Shown piece by piece: positions 1 to 5,938 of a stretch of 6,112 bases of DNA; within the stretch, counting starts at the first letter, position 1; every line of letters begins with the position of its first letter. The notes under the pieces were generated by a model. It was given only the letters and a program-made list of their open reading frames with translations. It made no database searches and was not told where the DNA came from. Location of the stretch: positions 1-6,112 of the forward strand of contig JAFGPY010000412.1 in assembly GCA_016935955.1 (NCBI GenBank), given 5' to 3'. The stretch comes from Planctomycetota bacterium (GTDB lineage Bacteria; Planctomycetota; Phycisphaerae; FEN-1346; JAACEH01). The position numbers and the translations under genes are program-made.

Positions 1-1311
1 CCGGGCCCGGCCGCAGCCGACGCGAAGACCGACGTGCCGAAGAACCAGTTCGGCGATGCCGCCCACCAGGACGACAATCGCATGCGAAACGGCATGATGA
101 CGGTCTTGGAGATCACGCACAAGCAAGGCTACGACAGCCGCGGGAAGGACTACGACCCGAAACTGAGCCTGTCGGTGCCGTATCGCCTCGAGCCCAACCG
201 TTCGCTGATCTCGACGATCAGTCACGCCTCGGTGCCCAACCCGAGCCTGGCGGCCAAGCTCATCTGGCCGAGCGAGCAGAAGGTGCGGGCCGCGCTGAAG
301 ACGGCCGCCGTCCTGACCTGCCTGCCCGAGGCGCCGCCGGAGGACGCGTTTCGTCCGGCGTACGCGGGCACGGAGAAGCTCATCTTCCGCCTGGGCGACG
401 TCCAATGGGACAAGCTGGGACGGTTGAAGCGTCCCGACGGGCCGGTCGAGCCGAAGTTCCCCTGGCAGGCCGCTCCGACCTGGGACGAGATCGAGCGTTG
501 CTTTGAGCGTCCGTGGCTGGACCATTCGCACAGTTGGATCTTCTGCCACGTCGTGCCGACCGAGAACCAGGCGGGCTACGGCCGCGAGTACGCGCGGCTG
601 GTGTCGCTGGCTTCGGTGATGCTGCAACTGGACGAGCCGCAGGAGCGGAAACGCAAGACACTGATCGGCCTGGTGCAACTGGGCATCGACCTGCACGGCC
701 TGGTGAAGTCGGGCATGCGCTGGCCGGCCGACGGCGGCATCTGGAGCGGCCGCAAGTGGCCGATCCTGTTCGCTGGCATCATGTTGGGCGATCAGGATAT
801 GGCCAACCTGTCGCCGGAGATTCCATTCCAGGAGGATCAGCAGACCTACTACGGCAAGGGCTGGGCGGGGCAGACGGTGCTCTTCCAGATGTCCACACAC
901 CACGGCCCGCGCCGCCCGTACGAGGAGCGGCCGCCGGAGCAGTGGGACGACATGGACCGCCGCAGCGAAGGGTATCGGGTCTGCTGCAACGCCCAGGCCT
1001 GGCTGGGCTCGGTGCTGGCCGCGCGGCTCATGAAGGCTCAGCGGGCCTGGGGCCACGATGCCCTGTTCGACTATTGCAGCCGGTGGATGCAGCAGGACGA
1101 CCCCTACGCTGCGGCTCGCGGCGAGCACCCGCGACCGAAGGAGGAAGGCGCGACCTACGACCCGCTGGTCTCGAACATGTTTCTGGCCTACTGGGACAAG
1201 GCGCCCGGGCAGCTCGGTGCCGAGAAGAACCTGAAGTGGGTCTGGGTGACCGACGACAAGGGCCGCACCGAGGGCCGGTGGGCGCCCAATTCCCCGACTG
1301 CAGCCCGTTGA
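1..1311 (+). CDS. Uncharacterised large protein, C-terminal part (5' end outside window)
   Basis: The frame is open from base 1 to TGA at 1309-1311 and gives 436 visible residues. The GTG at 34 is simply the first start-type codon in the window, has no ribosome binding site, and is not a credible start. The product is rich in Trp, Tyr and His. It shows an Asn-Arg-Ser-Leu-Ile-Ser-Thr stretch near nt 220, an LDHSHSW motif near nt 518-538, a YGREYARLVSLA helix near nt 577-612, then GLVQLGIDLHG and WPADGGIWSGRKWPILFAG at about nt 667-777. The alternating helices with Trp/Gly loops suggest an alpha/alpha-barrel like those of many polysaccharide-active proteins, but no catalytic motif is recognised. 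From recall, similar sequences occur as secreted hypothetical proteins in Planctomycetes and Bacteroidetes; the signal peptide would lie upstream of the window. It converges on the aldo/keto reductase gene. That this is a gene is near certain; its function is unknown. Confidence 0.85.
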   Translation, partial: PGPAAADAKTDVPKNQFGDAAHQDDNRMRNGMMTVLEITHKQGYDSRGKDYDPKLSLSVPYRLEPNRSLISTISHASVPNPSLAAKLIWPSEQKVRAALKTAAVLTCLPEAPPEDAFRPAYAGTEKLIFRLGDVQWDKLGRLKRPDGPVEPKFPWQAAPTWDEIERCFERPWLDHSHSWIFCHVVPTENQAGYGREYARLVSLASVMLQLDEPQERKRKTLIGLVQLGIDLHGLVKSGMRWPADGGIWSGRKWPILFAGIMLGDQDMANLSPEIPFQEDQQTYYGKGWAGQTVLFQMSTHHGPRRPYEERPPEQWDDMDRRSEGYRVCCNAQAWLGSVLAARLMKAQRAWGHDALFDYCSRWMQQDDPYAAARGEHPRPKEEGATYDPLVSNMFLAYWDKAPGQLGAEKNLKWVWVTDDKGRTEGRWAPNSPTAAR

Positions 1312-1315
1312 AGAA

Positions 1316-1404
1316 ATGTAGCCCGGCCGCCCTCGGCCGGGGGAACACGAACACAAACGATCGTTTGCAGCCTTGCGCCACGCCCGAGGGTGGGCGTGCT
1401 ACAT
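1316..1404. repeat. REPIN-like inverted pair of hairpin modules
   Basis: An 89-bp imperfect palindrome starts 5 bp after the upstream stop codon. Its ends are ATGTAGC (1316-1322) and GCTACAT (1398-1404). Each half holds a hairpin. The left is CCCGGCCG-ccct-CGGCCGGG (1322-1341). The right is CACGCCC-gagggt-GGGCGTG (1379-1398). The centre is the perfect 14-bp palindrome CAAACGATCGTTTG (1354-1367). Reading the right half on the minus strand gives the same TGTAGC head and the same CCCTCGG core as the left half, but a different stem that still pairs with itself. This matches the REP-doublet (REPIN) plan, in which GTAG-headed palindromes are mobilised in trans by RAYT/TnpA-REP transposases; no such transposase lies here. 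Neither hairpin has a U-tract, but the element could still help end transcription of the two convergent genes. Confidence 0.7.
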
Positions 1405-1480
1405 AGACTCTGACGTCTTCAATGGGTTATTGGAGGGAGAGCCCGATCGCGAGCAGTCACGGCACCAGTTTGCCGGGATT

Positions 1481-2353
1481 TCAGTCCTGGTGGGCATGCT
1501 TGTAGTCTTCCAGTTCGCCCTTGGCGGCGTAGGGCTTCGACCGGGCCAGCAACTCCTTCTGCCGTTCGGGCGACAGCGGCTGGAACGAGCGAACCGTTTC
1601 CAGGTTCTCCCGCAACACCTCAAGGCTGTCCATACCGCAGACCAGAACGTCGATGGGCTGGCTGAGAGCGTAAGTGATAGCGTCGCGAGCCGCAATGCCC
1701 GTCTTGAGCAGATGGCCGCTGGCCAGGCTCTTCATGCCGATGACGCCGATGCCGCGTTCGCGAAGCTTCGGGATGATACGCTGCTGAAAACTGCGGAAGT
1801 GGGCGTCGAGCAGGTTGACCGGCAGTTGCACGGCGTCCCACGGCTGTTCGAGGTCGAGCATCTTCTCGAGCACCTCGGGACGGAAGTGGCCGCTGAAACC
1901 CAGGAACCGCACCCGCCCGGCCGACTTGGCCTCCATGGCCGCATCGAGTACACGGTGACGAAACAGGTAGTGCGGCTCGTCGGGGTCGCGAATGTCGTGC
2001 AACTGCAGCAGGTCCACGTGGTGAACGCCCAGGCGGCGAAGGCTCTGGTCGAACTGCCGCCGGAAGGTCTCGGCGTCGCGGCCGTGGTTCTTGGTCATCA
2101 GGAAGACCTTCTGACGATAGCCGTCGGCCAGCGCGCGGCCCATGATCTCCTCGCTGCGGCCCTGGTGATAGCACCACGCGTTGTCGAGGAACGTCACGCC
2201 CGCGTCAATCGCCTCGCGAACGATACGCACGCCAAGCTCCGGACCGGCCGAACCGATGTGATAACCGCCGATGCCGAGAATAGGCACCTGGCGTCCGGTG
2301 TGACCGAGCAGTCTCGTCGGAATCGGTGTCGAGGAAGGTCGCTGATCCGCCAT
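1481..2353 (-). CDS. Aldo/keto reductase
   Basis: This 290-residue protein is a member of the aldo/keto reductase superfamily, cytosolic NAD(P)H-dependent (beta/alpha)8-barrel enzymes that reduce aldehydes and ketones. Its substrate cannot be told from sequence. The full catalytic tetrad is visible: Asp57 (FLDNAW), Tyr62 (CYHQGRSE), Lys88 (MTKN) and His119 (LLQLHDI). The strand EAKSAGRVRFLGFSGH (about 141-156), the QLPVNLLD strand (176-183) and the GVIGMKSLASG turn (203-213) match the family's later barrel strands. The C-terminal VCGMDSLEVLRENLE segment (238-252) fits the cofactor-phosphate region. The length is that of the short bacterial type, without the C-terminal ferredoxin-like extension some relatives carry. 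No signal peptide is seen. The ATG is chosen because GGGAGGG lies 3 bases upstream. The gene is monocistronic as far as can be seen, divergent from the ParA operon and convergent with the left gene. Confidence 0.95.
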   Translation of the reverse strand: MADQRPSSTPIPTRLLGHTGRQVPILGIGGYHIGSAGPELGVRIVREAIDAGVTFLDNAWCYHQGRSEEIMGRALADGYRQKVFLMTKNHGRDAETFRRQFDQSLRRLGVHHVDLLQLHDIRDPDEPHYLFRHRVLDAAMEAKSAGRVRFLGFSGHFRPEVLEKMLDLEQPWDAVQLPVNLLDAHFRSFQQRIIPKLRERGIGVIGMKSLASGHLLKTGIAARDAITYALSQPIDVLVCGMDSLEVLRENLETVRSFQPLSPERQKELLARSKPYAAKGELEDYKHAHQD

Positions 2354-2356
2354 AGT

Positions 2357-2363
2357 CCCTCCC
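2357..2363 (-). promoter_or_regulatory. Ribosome binding site of the aldo/keto reductase
   Basis: On the minus strand GGGAGGG ends 3 bases before the ATG (plus-strand ccctccc). It is a strong Shine-Dalgarno match and fixes the start at 2353. Confidence 0.75.
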
Positions 2364-2470
2364 GGAGGTCAGGCGGCAACGATGTGGGCAAAAAAATAGA
2401 GAGGAACCGACCCAGCCGCTATGGTCGCCGACACAGCGGACCGGGGTTTTCAGTTCCCCTCTTCACCTGA

Positions 2471-2499
2471 ATTATAGCATGCCGTTTGCCATTTTGCAG
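2471..2499 (-). promoter_or_regulatory. Putative sigma-70 promoter for the aldo/keto reductase
   Basis: A perfect TATAAT -10 box lies on the minus strand at 2476-2471 (plus-strand ATTATA). A weak -35 candidate, CTGCAA, sits 17 bases upstream at 2499-2494. Transcription would start near 2464, giving a leader of about 110 nt that holds a short GGGG/CCCC hairpin (2443-2459). The -10 is convincing; the -35 matches only 3 of 6 consensus bases. Confidence 0.45.
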
Positions 2500-2715
2500 G
2501 GATGGGCCGTCAGTTTTTTTGCACAGAAAGTCCAAAATCGGCCTTTTCTGCATAGAAACGCAGTTTCGGGGCCGCCGGCCGAGCCGTTTTTTTGTAGCAT
2601 GCACACCGGCTCTTGACCCATGCCCGAGGTCCGCGCCGCCCGACTGCGACCGGACTCGCACCGGCTCCGCGCCTCGCCACCGCGCGAAGATGGCGCGCGG
2701 TCGGCGGTCCGTCAG
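2477..2715. other. Intergenic region between divergent genes; poly-T tracts and short repeats
   Basis: No convincing gene was found here. The stretch holds two identical TTTTTTTG tracts (2514-2521 and 2587-2594), a direct repeat TGCA(C/T)AGAAA (2520-2529 and 2549-2558), and TAGCATGC twice (2475-2482 and 2595-2602). The second T-tract follows a small CGGC-cga-GCCG hairpin (2576-2586), which would be a weak plus-strand terminator. The long ORF across it on the plus strand has an Arg/Ser/Pro-rich composition and no ribosome binding site, so it is treated as chance. Confidence 0.5.
2674..2707 (+). other. Strong hairpin upstream of the ParA operon
   Basis: ACCGCGCG (2679-2686) pairs perfectly with CGCGCGGT (2694-2701) around a 7-base loop. 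The stem extends by about four or five more pairs past a one-base bulge at 2702. A second small hairpin, GTCAG-atgg-CTGAC (2711-2724), follows at once. No U-tract follows, so this is not an intrinsic terminator. It may be part of a structured leader, or reflect GC-rich sequence only. Confidence 0.35.
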
Positions 2716-2820
2716 ATGGCTGACATCGTATCGCTCAAAAAACTTCAGCGCCGCTATCGGAGGAAAGAAAAGTGCGAAACTGGACAGAAAATCCTTTATC
2801 TGCGTCCGATAATTTTATAA
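2716..2820 (+). CDS. Doubtful 34-residue mini-ORF
   Basis: ATG at 2716 opens a 34-residue frame beginning MADIVSLKKLQRRYRRKEK, ending at TAA 2818-2820. The start looks protein-like (an acidic/hydrophobic N-terminus then a basic helix), but there is no clear ribosome binding site and the rest has no recognisable features. It could be a short basic peptide, the remnant of a longer gene, or chance. Confidence 0.15.
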   Translation: MADIVSLKKLQRRYRRKEKCETGQKILYLRPIIL

Positions 2821-2846
2821 AGAAGTGGCAGGCACACATCCGATAA
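2772..2846 (+). CDS. Doubtful 24-residue leader peptide ORF
   Basis: GTG at 2772 is preceded by GGAGGA (2759-2764) at an ideal 7-base spacing. It opens a 24-codon frame that includes NFIKKWQAHIR and ends at TAA 2844-2846, about 110 bases before the ParA start. The ribosome binding site is better than for most chance ORFs, and the frame overlaps both copies of the direct repeat. No known leader-peptide feature, such as a run of one amino acid, is present. Confidence 0.2.
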   Translation: MRNWTENPLSASDNFIKKWQAHIR

Positions 2847-2848
2847 TT
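2805..2848 (+). repeat. Direct repeat TCCGATAATT, possible operator or promoter element
   Basis: TCCGATAATT occurs at 2805-2814 and 2839-2848, 34 bases start to start (just over three helical turns). Each copy contains GATAAT, one base from the -10 consensus, in an AT-rich patch 110-155 bases upstream of the ParA start. TGGACA (2781-2786) resembles a -35 box but is 21 bases from the first GATAAT. The copies could be tandem -10 elements or binding sites for a regulator, perhaps the ATPase itself. A related CCGATAACTT lies just past the operon at 5836-5845. Confidence 0.4.
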
Positions 2849-2948
2849 CTCTTTGACAAGCCATTTCAGTACTGCCAGGCCTGCGGTTTCGCTGCCGGAA
2901 GTGACCCACACCGCAACCTGACTGTCACGCATGGCCAGGGGGGAGTGC

Positions 2949-2955
2949 GGAGGAG
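2949..2955 (+). promoter_or_regulatory. Ribosome binding site that sets the ParA start
   Basis: GGAGGAG lies immediately upstream of ATG 2960, with 6 bases between GGAGG and the ATG. It favours this start over the in-frame GTG at 2825, whose extra 45 residues resemble no ParA N-terminus. Confidence 0.8.
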
Positions 2956-2959
2956 ACTC

Positions 2960-4108
2960 ATGCGAACAATCGCCGTGTTCAACCAGAAGGGCGGCTGCGG
3001 CAAGACCACCACAGCCATTCACCTGTCGGCTTGTCTGGCCGAGGCCGGCAAACGCACCATGCTGATCGACCTGGACCCGCAGGGCCACGCCACGATCGGC
3101 ACCAATGTCAAACAGCAAGACGTCGAATGTTCGACCTACGATTGCCTGGTCGATCGCGACGACGGTTGCGCCATGCTCTCGCTGGCCGACATCGCCTGGG
3201 AAATCCTCAACGATTTCTACCTGGCCCCGGCCTCGATCATGCTCAGCGCGACTGAGCAGCGGCTGGCCGATACTGATAACCGCCAGGAGCGGCTGCTCGA
3301 AGCTCTGCGGCGGATCGAGCACCTCTACGATTTCACGGTCATCGACTGCGGCCCGTCAATGAACCTGCTGTCGATCAATGCCCTGAGGGCCGCCGACACG
3401 GTGATCGTCCCCGTCGAGACCGGCTTCTTCGCGGTCGAGAGCGTCGGCCGCGTCCGCGAGACCATCCAGATGGTCGCCCAGCGCACCGGCCACGAGCCGC
3501 GCGTCGTCATTCTGCCGACGATGTACGATCCGCGGACCAAGAGCGACCGTGCCGCCTACAAACAGCTTCAGCGCGACTACAGCGACCTGCTGGCCGAAAC
3601 GACAATCCGCTTCAACGCCAAGCTCAAGGAAGCCGCCGCCGCGGGAAGCCCCATCACCGAGTACTTCCCCGGATGCCGCGGTCACAAGGACTACCAATCG
3701 CTGGCCCATGAACTGATGGCCGAGACAGTCCAATTCCAGATGGCCGAGGCAGCCGAGTCCGAGCGGACCGTCAGACAGGAGCAGGCGGCCGTCATCCAGC
3801 AGATCACCGAGGAGATTCTTGGCCCCAACCTGGTCGACGACGGCATTGTCTTCGTGGCACGGGCTCCAGGCGCCCAGAGCGTGCGGTTGGCCGGCAGTTT
3901 CAACGGCTGGAATCCCGACGCCGGCGCCATGTCTCGCGACAGCGACAACGATTCCCTCTGGCGGCTGCGCGTGCCCCTTGATCGCGGGCATCACGAATAC
4001 CGTCTTGTCGTCGACGGCCGATGGACCGCCGATCCGGCAAACCCGAACACGCGCGTCAACGAATTCGGCGAGTTCAACAGCGTCGTCGAACTCGGCAACG
4101 TCGTCTGA
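2960..4108 (+). CDS. ParA/MinD-type ATPase fused to a C-terminal glycogen-binding (CBM48/AMPK-beta-like) domain
   Basis: This 382-residue protein has two parts. Residues 1-255 form a ParA-family P-loop ATPase: the deviant Walker A KGGCGKTT (10-17, signature Lys10 and P-loop Lys15), the switch IDLDPQG (36-42), and Walker B FTVIDCGPS (125-133), where the usual CPPS reads CGPS. VPVETGFFAVESV (151-163) and VVILPTMYD (182-190) are later family strands. Residues 255-290 are a charged, probably helical linker. Residues about 296-382 form a CBM48/AMPK glycogen-binding module: VRLAGSFNGWNP (308-319), GHHEYRLVVDGRWTADP (343-359) and FGEFNSVVEL (369-378). Compared with AMPK beta1, the sugar-contacting Trp100, Trp133 and Asn150 correspond to Trp317, Trp355 and Asn373, with Arg348 for Lys126 and Phe369 for Leu146. 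ParA proteins dimerise on ATP, bind DNA nonspecifically and position cargo; the fused module suggests alpha-glucan as ligand, which is inference. It is first in a two-gene unit. Confidence 0.93.
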   Translation: MRTIAVFNQKGGCGKTTTAIHLSACLAEAGKRTMLIDLDPQGHATIGTNVKQQDVECSTYDCLVDRDDGCAMLSLADIAWEILNDFYLAPASIMLSATEQRLADTDNRQERLLEALRRIEHLYDFTVIDCGPSMNLLSINALRAADTVIVPVETGFFAVESVGRVRETIQMVAQRTGHEPRVVILPTMYDPRTKSDRAAYKQLQRDYSDLLAETTIRFNAKLKEAAAAGSPITEYFPGCRGHKDYQSLAHELMAETVQFQMAEAAESERTVRQEQAAVIQQITEEILGPNLVDDGIVFVARAPGAQSVRLAGSFNGWNPDAGAMSRDSDNDSLWRLRVPLDRGHHEYRLVVDGRWTADPANPNTRVNEFGEFNSVVELGNVV

Positions 4109-4123
4109 TCGCCGGAGGCGATC
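4107..4123 (+). other. Perfect hairpin overlapping the ParA stop codon
   Basis: GATCGCC (4107-4113) and GGCGATC (4117-4123) form a perfect 7-bp stem with a 3-base GGA loop. The left arm begins inside the TGA stop (4106-4108). With no U-tract after it, it is unlikely to be an intrinsic terminator. It could protect the upstream mRNA from decay or tune expression of the second gene. Confidence 0.5.
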
Positions 4124-4163
4124 GGACGCTCGTCGTATGGCGTGCGATACGGTGCATGGACGC

Positions 4164-4168
4164 GGAGG
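4164..4168 (+). promoter_or_regulatory. Candidate ribosome binding site for the second operon gene
   Basis: GGAGG lies 10 bases before GTG 4179, slightly far. A TAGGA at 4173-4177 is nearer but too close. The alternative in-frame ATG at 4197 has only pyrimidine-rich sequence before it, so GTG is preferred, with the ATG (residue 7) as fallback. Confidence 0.45.
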
Positions 4169-4178
4169 CCGTTAGGAC

Positions 4179-5825
4179 GTGAACCCCCAATCCTCCATGG
4201 CGAAGCCGATCGGTCGGCGGCAAGCCCTCGACCAGTTGGGTGATCTGTTCTTCGGGGCAGCGGGCGGTCGCCAGTCACCGTCCCCCGCCGGCCCGTCGCT
4301 CGACGATCTGCTGGCTCGGCCGCTGGAAACACCGAACCCCGAGGCCGCACAGGCAACGCCCCCTGCTGTCCCCGTGACCGCTTTTCTGACGGCCGGATTG
4401 CCGCCCGAGCGACGACTCGTCCTGGCCCGCGAGGCCATCTCCAAGCTCAGCGCCTCTCATGGCCGGACAGCGCTGGTAACCTTTGACGGCGACCGGGCAA
4501 CCGTGGCCGCCCTCGGCCGCAGTGGCGAGGACTCCGCCGCCACGCCACGGGTGGACCATTTCAGCGACGTCATCCGTGCGGCTGACCGCCTGACTTTAGT
4601 TCTGGTCGACGGCGCCGCGTCGTTTTTGGAATCCGGAAGGTGCCTGCCGGATCATTGCGTCGTTCTGACGCTCTCAGACCCGGAATCGCTGGTCGAGGCC
4701 TACCGCGAACTGAAGGCGGCCACAGCGGCGACTTCCGGCCCCGTGCCCGACCTGTTCGTGCTCGAAGCCGACTGCCACGACCAGGCGGAGCGGACATACC
4801 GCCGCCTGGCGCGCGTGGCCATCGCTCACCTCGGCTGCACACCGACCTTCGCCGGGCACCTGGTCGGCAAGGGACACACCGCCAGCCTGGGCCCGACCGA
4901 ATGCGTCTTCAACCAACTGGACGCTGAGATCGTCTACCGCACGCTGCGGCCGATGCTGAAGGCTCACGCCGCCGCGACAGCCAAGCCTGCACGCGCAGAA
5001 CCCGAACGACCCCAGCCGGTGGTCCGTCCCGCGGAACCGCAGCCCGGCCGACGACAGACGTTGCCGCCCGTAGCGGGAGTGGTCGATCTGGACGGTCGCC
5101 AGGCGACACGCGGCGGCACGTTCGCAGTCTGGACACCCGTTTCCCGTGATGACATTCTCCACGCCGCCGCCACGTCGCTGGAGGGGCTGTTGCCCGGCCA
5201 TCGCGGCCTGATTGACGTGCGGACCGAATTGGCGTCCGAAGCCGAGTGCCCGGACCTTGTCGCCGTGGACCGCGACGGCGGCCCCATAGCCATTCTCCTG
5301 GCCGACGGTGGCGACCCAAGCGTCCTGCTTCGCGCGGGACGTTGCCGGACCTGGCTAGCCACTTATGGGCGGCTACTCGCACGGGCCTATCCGGAGGCCG
5401 GACTTGCCGCCGAGGGCCGGCCCGCTACCTGCATGGTTCTGGTCGCCGAGGAAGCGACTGCGACACTGCGGGGCCTGTGCCCACAGGACGTCCGCCTGAT
5501 CACCTACCTTCCCCTGACATGTGGATCCGCCCACGGGCTTCTGCTTCGAGAAGCGAGCGACGCAGTGAGCACCGTGATCGGCACTGTCTGTGAAAGGAAG
5601 CCGGCGAGCGCCGCGGTCGCGCTGACCGCGGTGCCGCCGGTAACCGAACGACCAATTCCCGAGAGGGTCGACCTCCAGCCCGATTGGCCGGCGACGGCTG
5701 CCGCGACAGAACCCGATGCGGCGAACGATTCGTCCACGGCCCGCGGCACCAGCCCGGACGACGACCTGTCGGCCGACGAGTTGAGCGACCTGAGAACCGG
5801 CTTCGAAATTGATGAACTTACCTAG
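4179..5825 (+). CDS. Probable P-loop-less MinD/FlhG-like protein with a degenerate nuclease-fold domain
   Basis: This 548-residue protein is not a family I recognise outright. Residues 1-25 are a basic, amphipathic start (KPIGRRQALDQLGDLF). Residues about 66-230 follow the strand order of MinD/FlhG ATPases: VTAFLTAGLPPERR stands where the Walker A loop should be and lacks KGGxGKT; RTALVTFDGD (96-105) matches the switch strand; LVLVDGAAS (140-148) matches Walker B; VVLTLSDPESLVEAYRELKA (161-180) and FVLEADCHDQAERTYRRL (193-210) match the later FlhG-type strands and helices. It should therefore not hydrolyse ATP in the usual way. Residues 268-298 are a Pro/Arg/Glu linker. Residues about 322-458 resemble a PD-(D/E)XK fold (CPDLVAVDRDGGPIAILLAD, 357-376), but the ExK pair reads Leu373/Ala375, so catalysis looks lost. 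The tail (527-548) is acidic. It lies 70 bases after the ParA gene, probably co-transcribed, and is a candidate ParA partner. Coding is firm; the fold calls are inference. Confidence 0.85.
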   Translation: MNPQSSMAKPIGRRQALDQLGDLFFGAAGGRQSPSPAGPSLDDLLARPLETPNPEAAQATPPAVPVTAFLTAGLPPERRLVLAREAISKLSASHGRTALVTFDGDRATVAALGRSGEDSAATPRVDHFSDVIRAADRLTLVLVDGAASFLESGRCLPDHCVVLTLSDPESLVEAYRELKAATAATSGPVPDLFVLEADCHDQAERTYRRLARVAIAHLGCTPTFAGHLVGKGHTASLGPTECVFNQLDAEIVYRTLRPMLKAHAAATAKPARAEPERPQPVVRPAEPQPGRRQTLPPVAGVVDLDGRQATRGGTFAVWTPVSRDDILHAAATSLEGLLPGHRGLIDVRTELASEAECPDLVAVDRDGGPIAILLADGGDPSVLLRAGRCRTWLATYGRLLARAYPEAGLAAEGRPATCMVLVAEEATATLRGLCPQDVRLITYLPLTCGSAHGLLLREASDAVSTVIGTVCERKPASAAVALTAVPPVTERPIPERVDLQPDWPATAAATEPDAANDSSTARGTSPDDDLSADELSDLRTGFEIDELT

Positions 5826-5835
5826 GGGGCGGTAG

Positions 5836-5845
5836 CCGATAACTT
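5836..5845 (+). repeat. Third CCGATAA-type motif, just past the operon
   Basis: CCGATAACTT resembles the two CCGATAATT(T/C) copies upstream of the ParA gene, so the motif flanks the two-gene unit. It lies in a short AT-rich patch 10 bases after the stop codon. The match is short and may be chance. Confidence 0.25.
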
Positions 5846-5887
5846 ATAGGACTATCCTTAGTCACAACGGAATTCCCAGCCTTACCC

Positions 5888-5938
5888 AAGGGCGTGATGT
5901 CGTCCCCCTCCGCAGACGTCACGCCCCCTTCCTTTTCT
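5888..5938 (+). terminator. Rho-independent terminator of the ParA operon
   Basis: GGGCGTGATGTC (5890-5901) pairs over 12 bp, with one G-U wobble, with GACGTCACGCCC (5915-5926) around a 13-base loop. The pyrimidine tail CCTTCCTTTTCT (5927-5938) follows. It lies about 65 bases past the second gene's stop and is the clearest intrinsic terminator in the window. Confidence 0.8.

Noticed and set aside
513..1406. 297-residue plus-strand ORF overlapping the left gene in another frame
   Set aside because: Its Arg/Gly/Ala/Pro-rich, low-information sequence is a frame shadow. The overlapping frame has Trp/Tyr-rich, structured protein sequence.
1373..2470. 365-residue plus-strand ORF opposite the aldo/keto reductase
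   Set aside because: It is antisense to a gene with an intact catalytic tetrad and good ribosome binding site. Its His/Gln/Val/Ala-rich composition is typical of the reverse frame of a GC-rich gene.
2853..2858. Perfect TTGACA as a -35 box for the ParA operon
   Set aside because: No -10-like hexamer lies 15-19 bases downstream (the 17-base position reads CAGGCC), so it was not called a promoter.
2825..2959. Extended ParA start at GTG 2825
   Set aside because: The added 45 residues have no ParA character and no good ribosome binding site. ATG 2960 has GGAGGAG at correct spacing and starts MRTIAVFNQKGG, as expected for the family.
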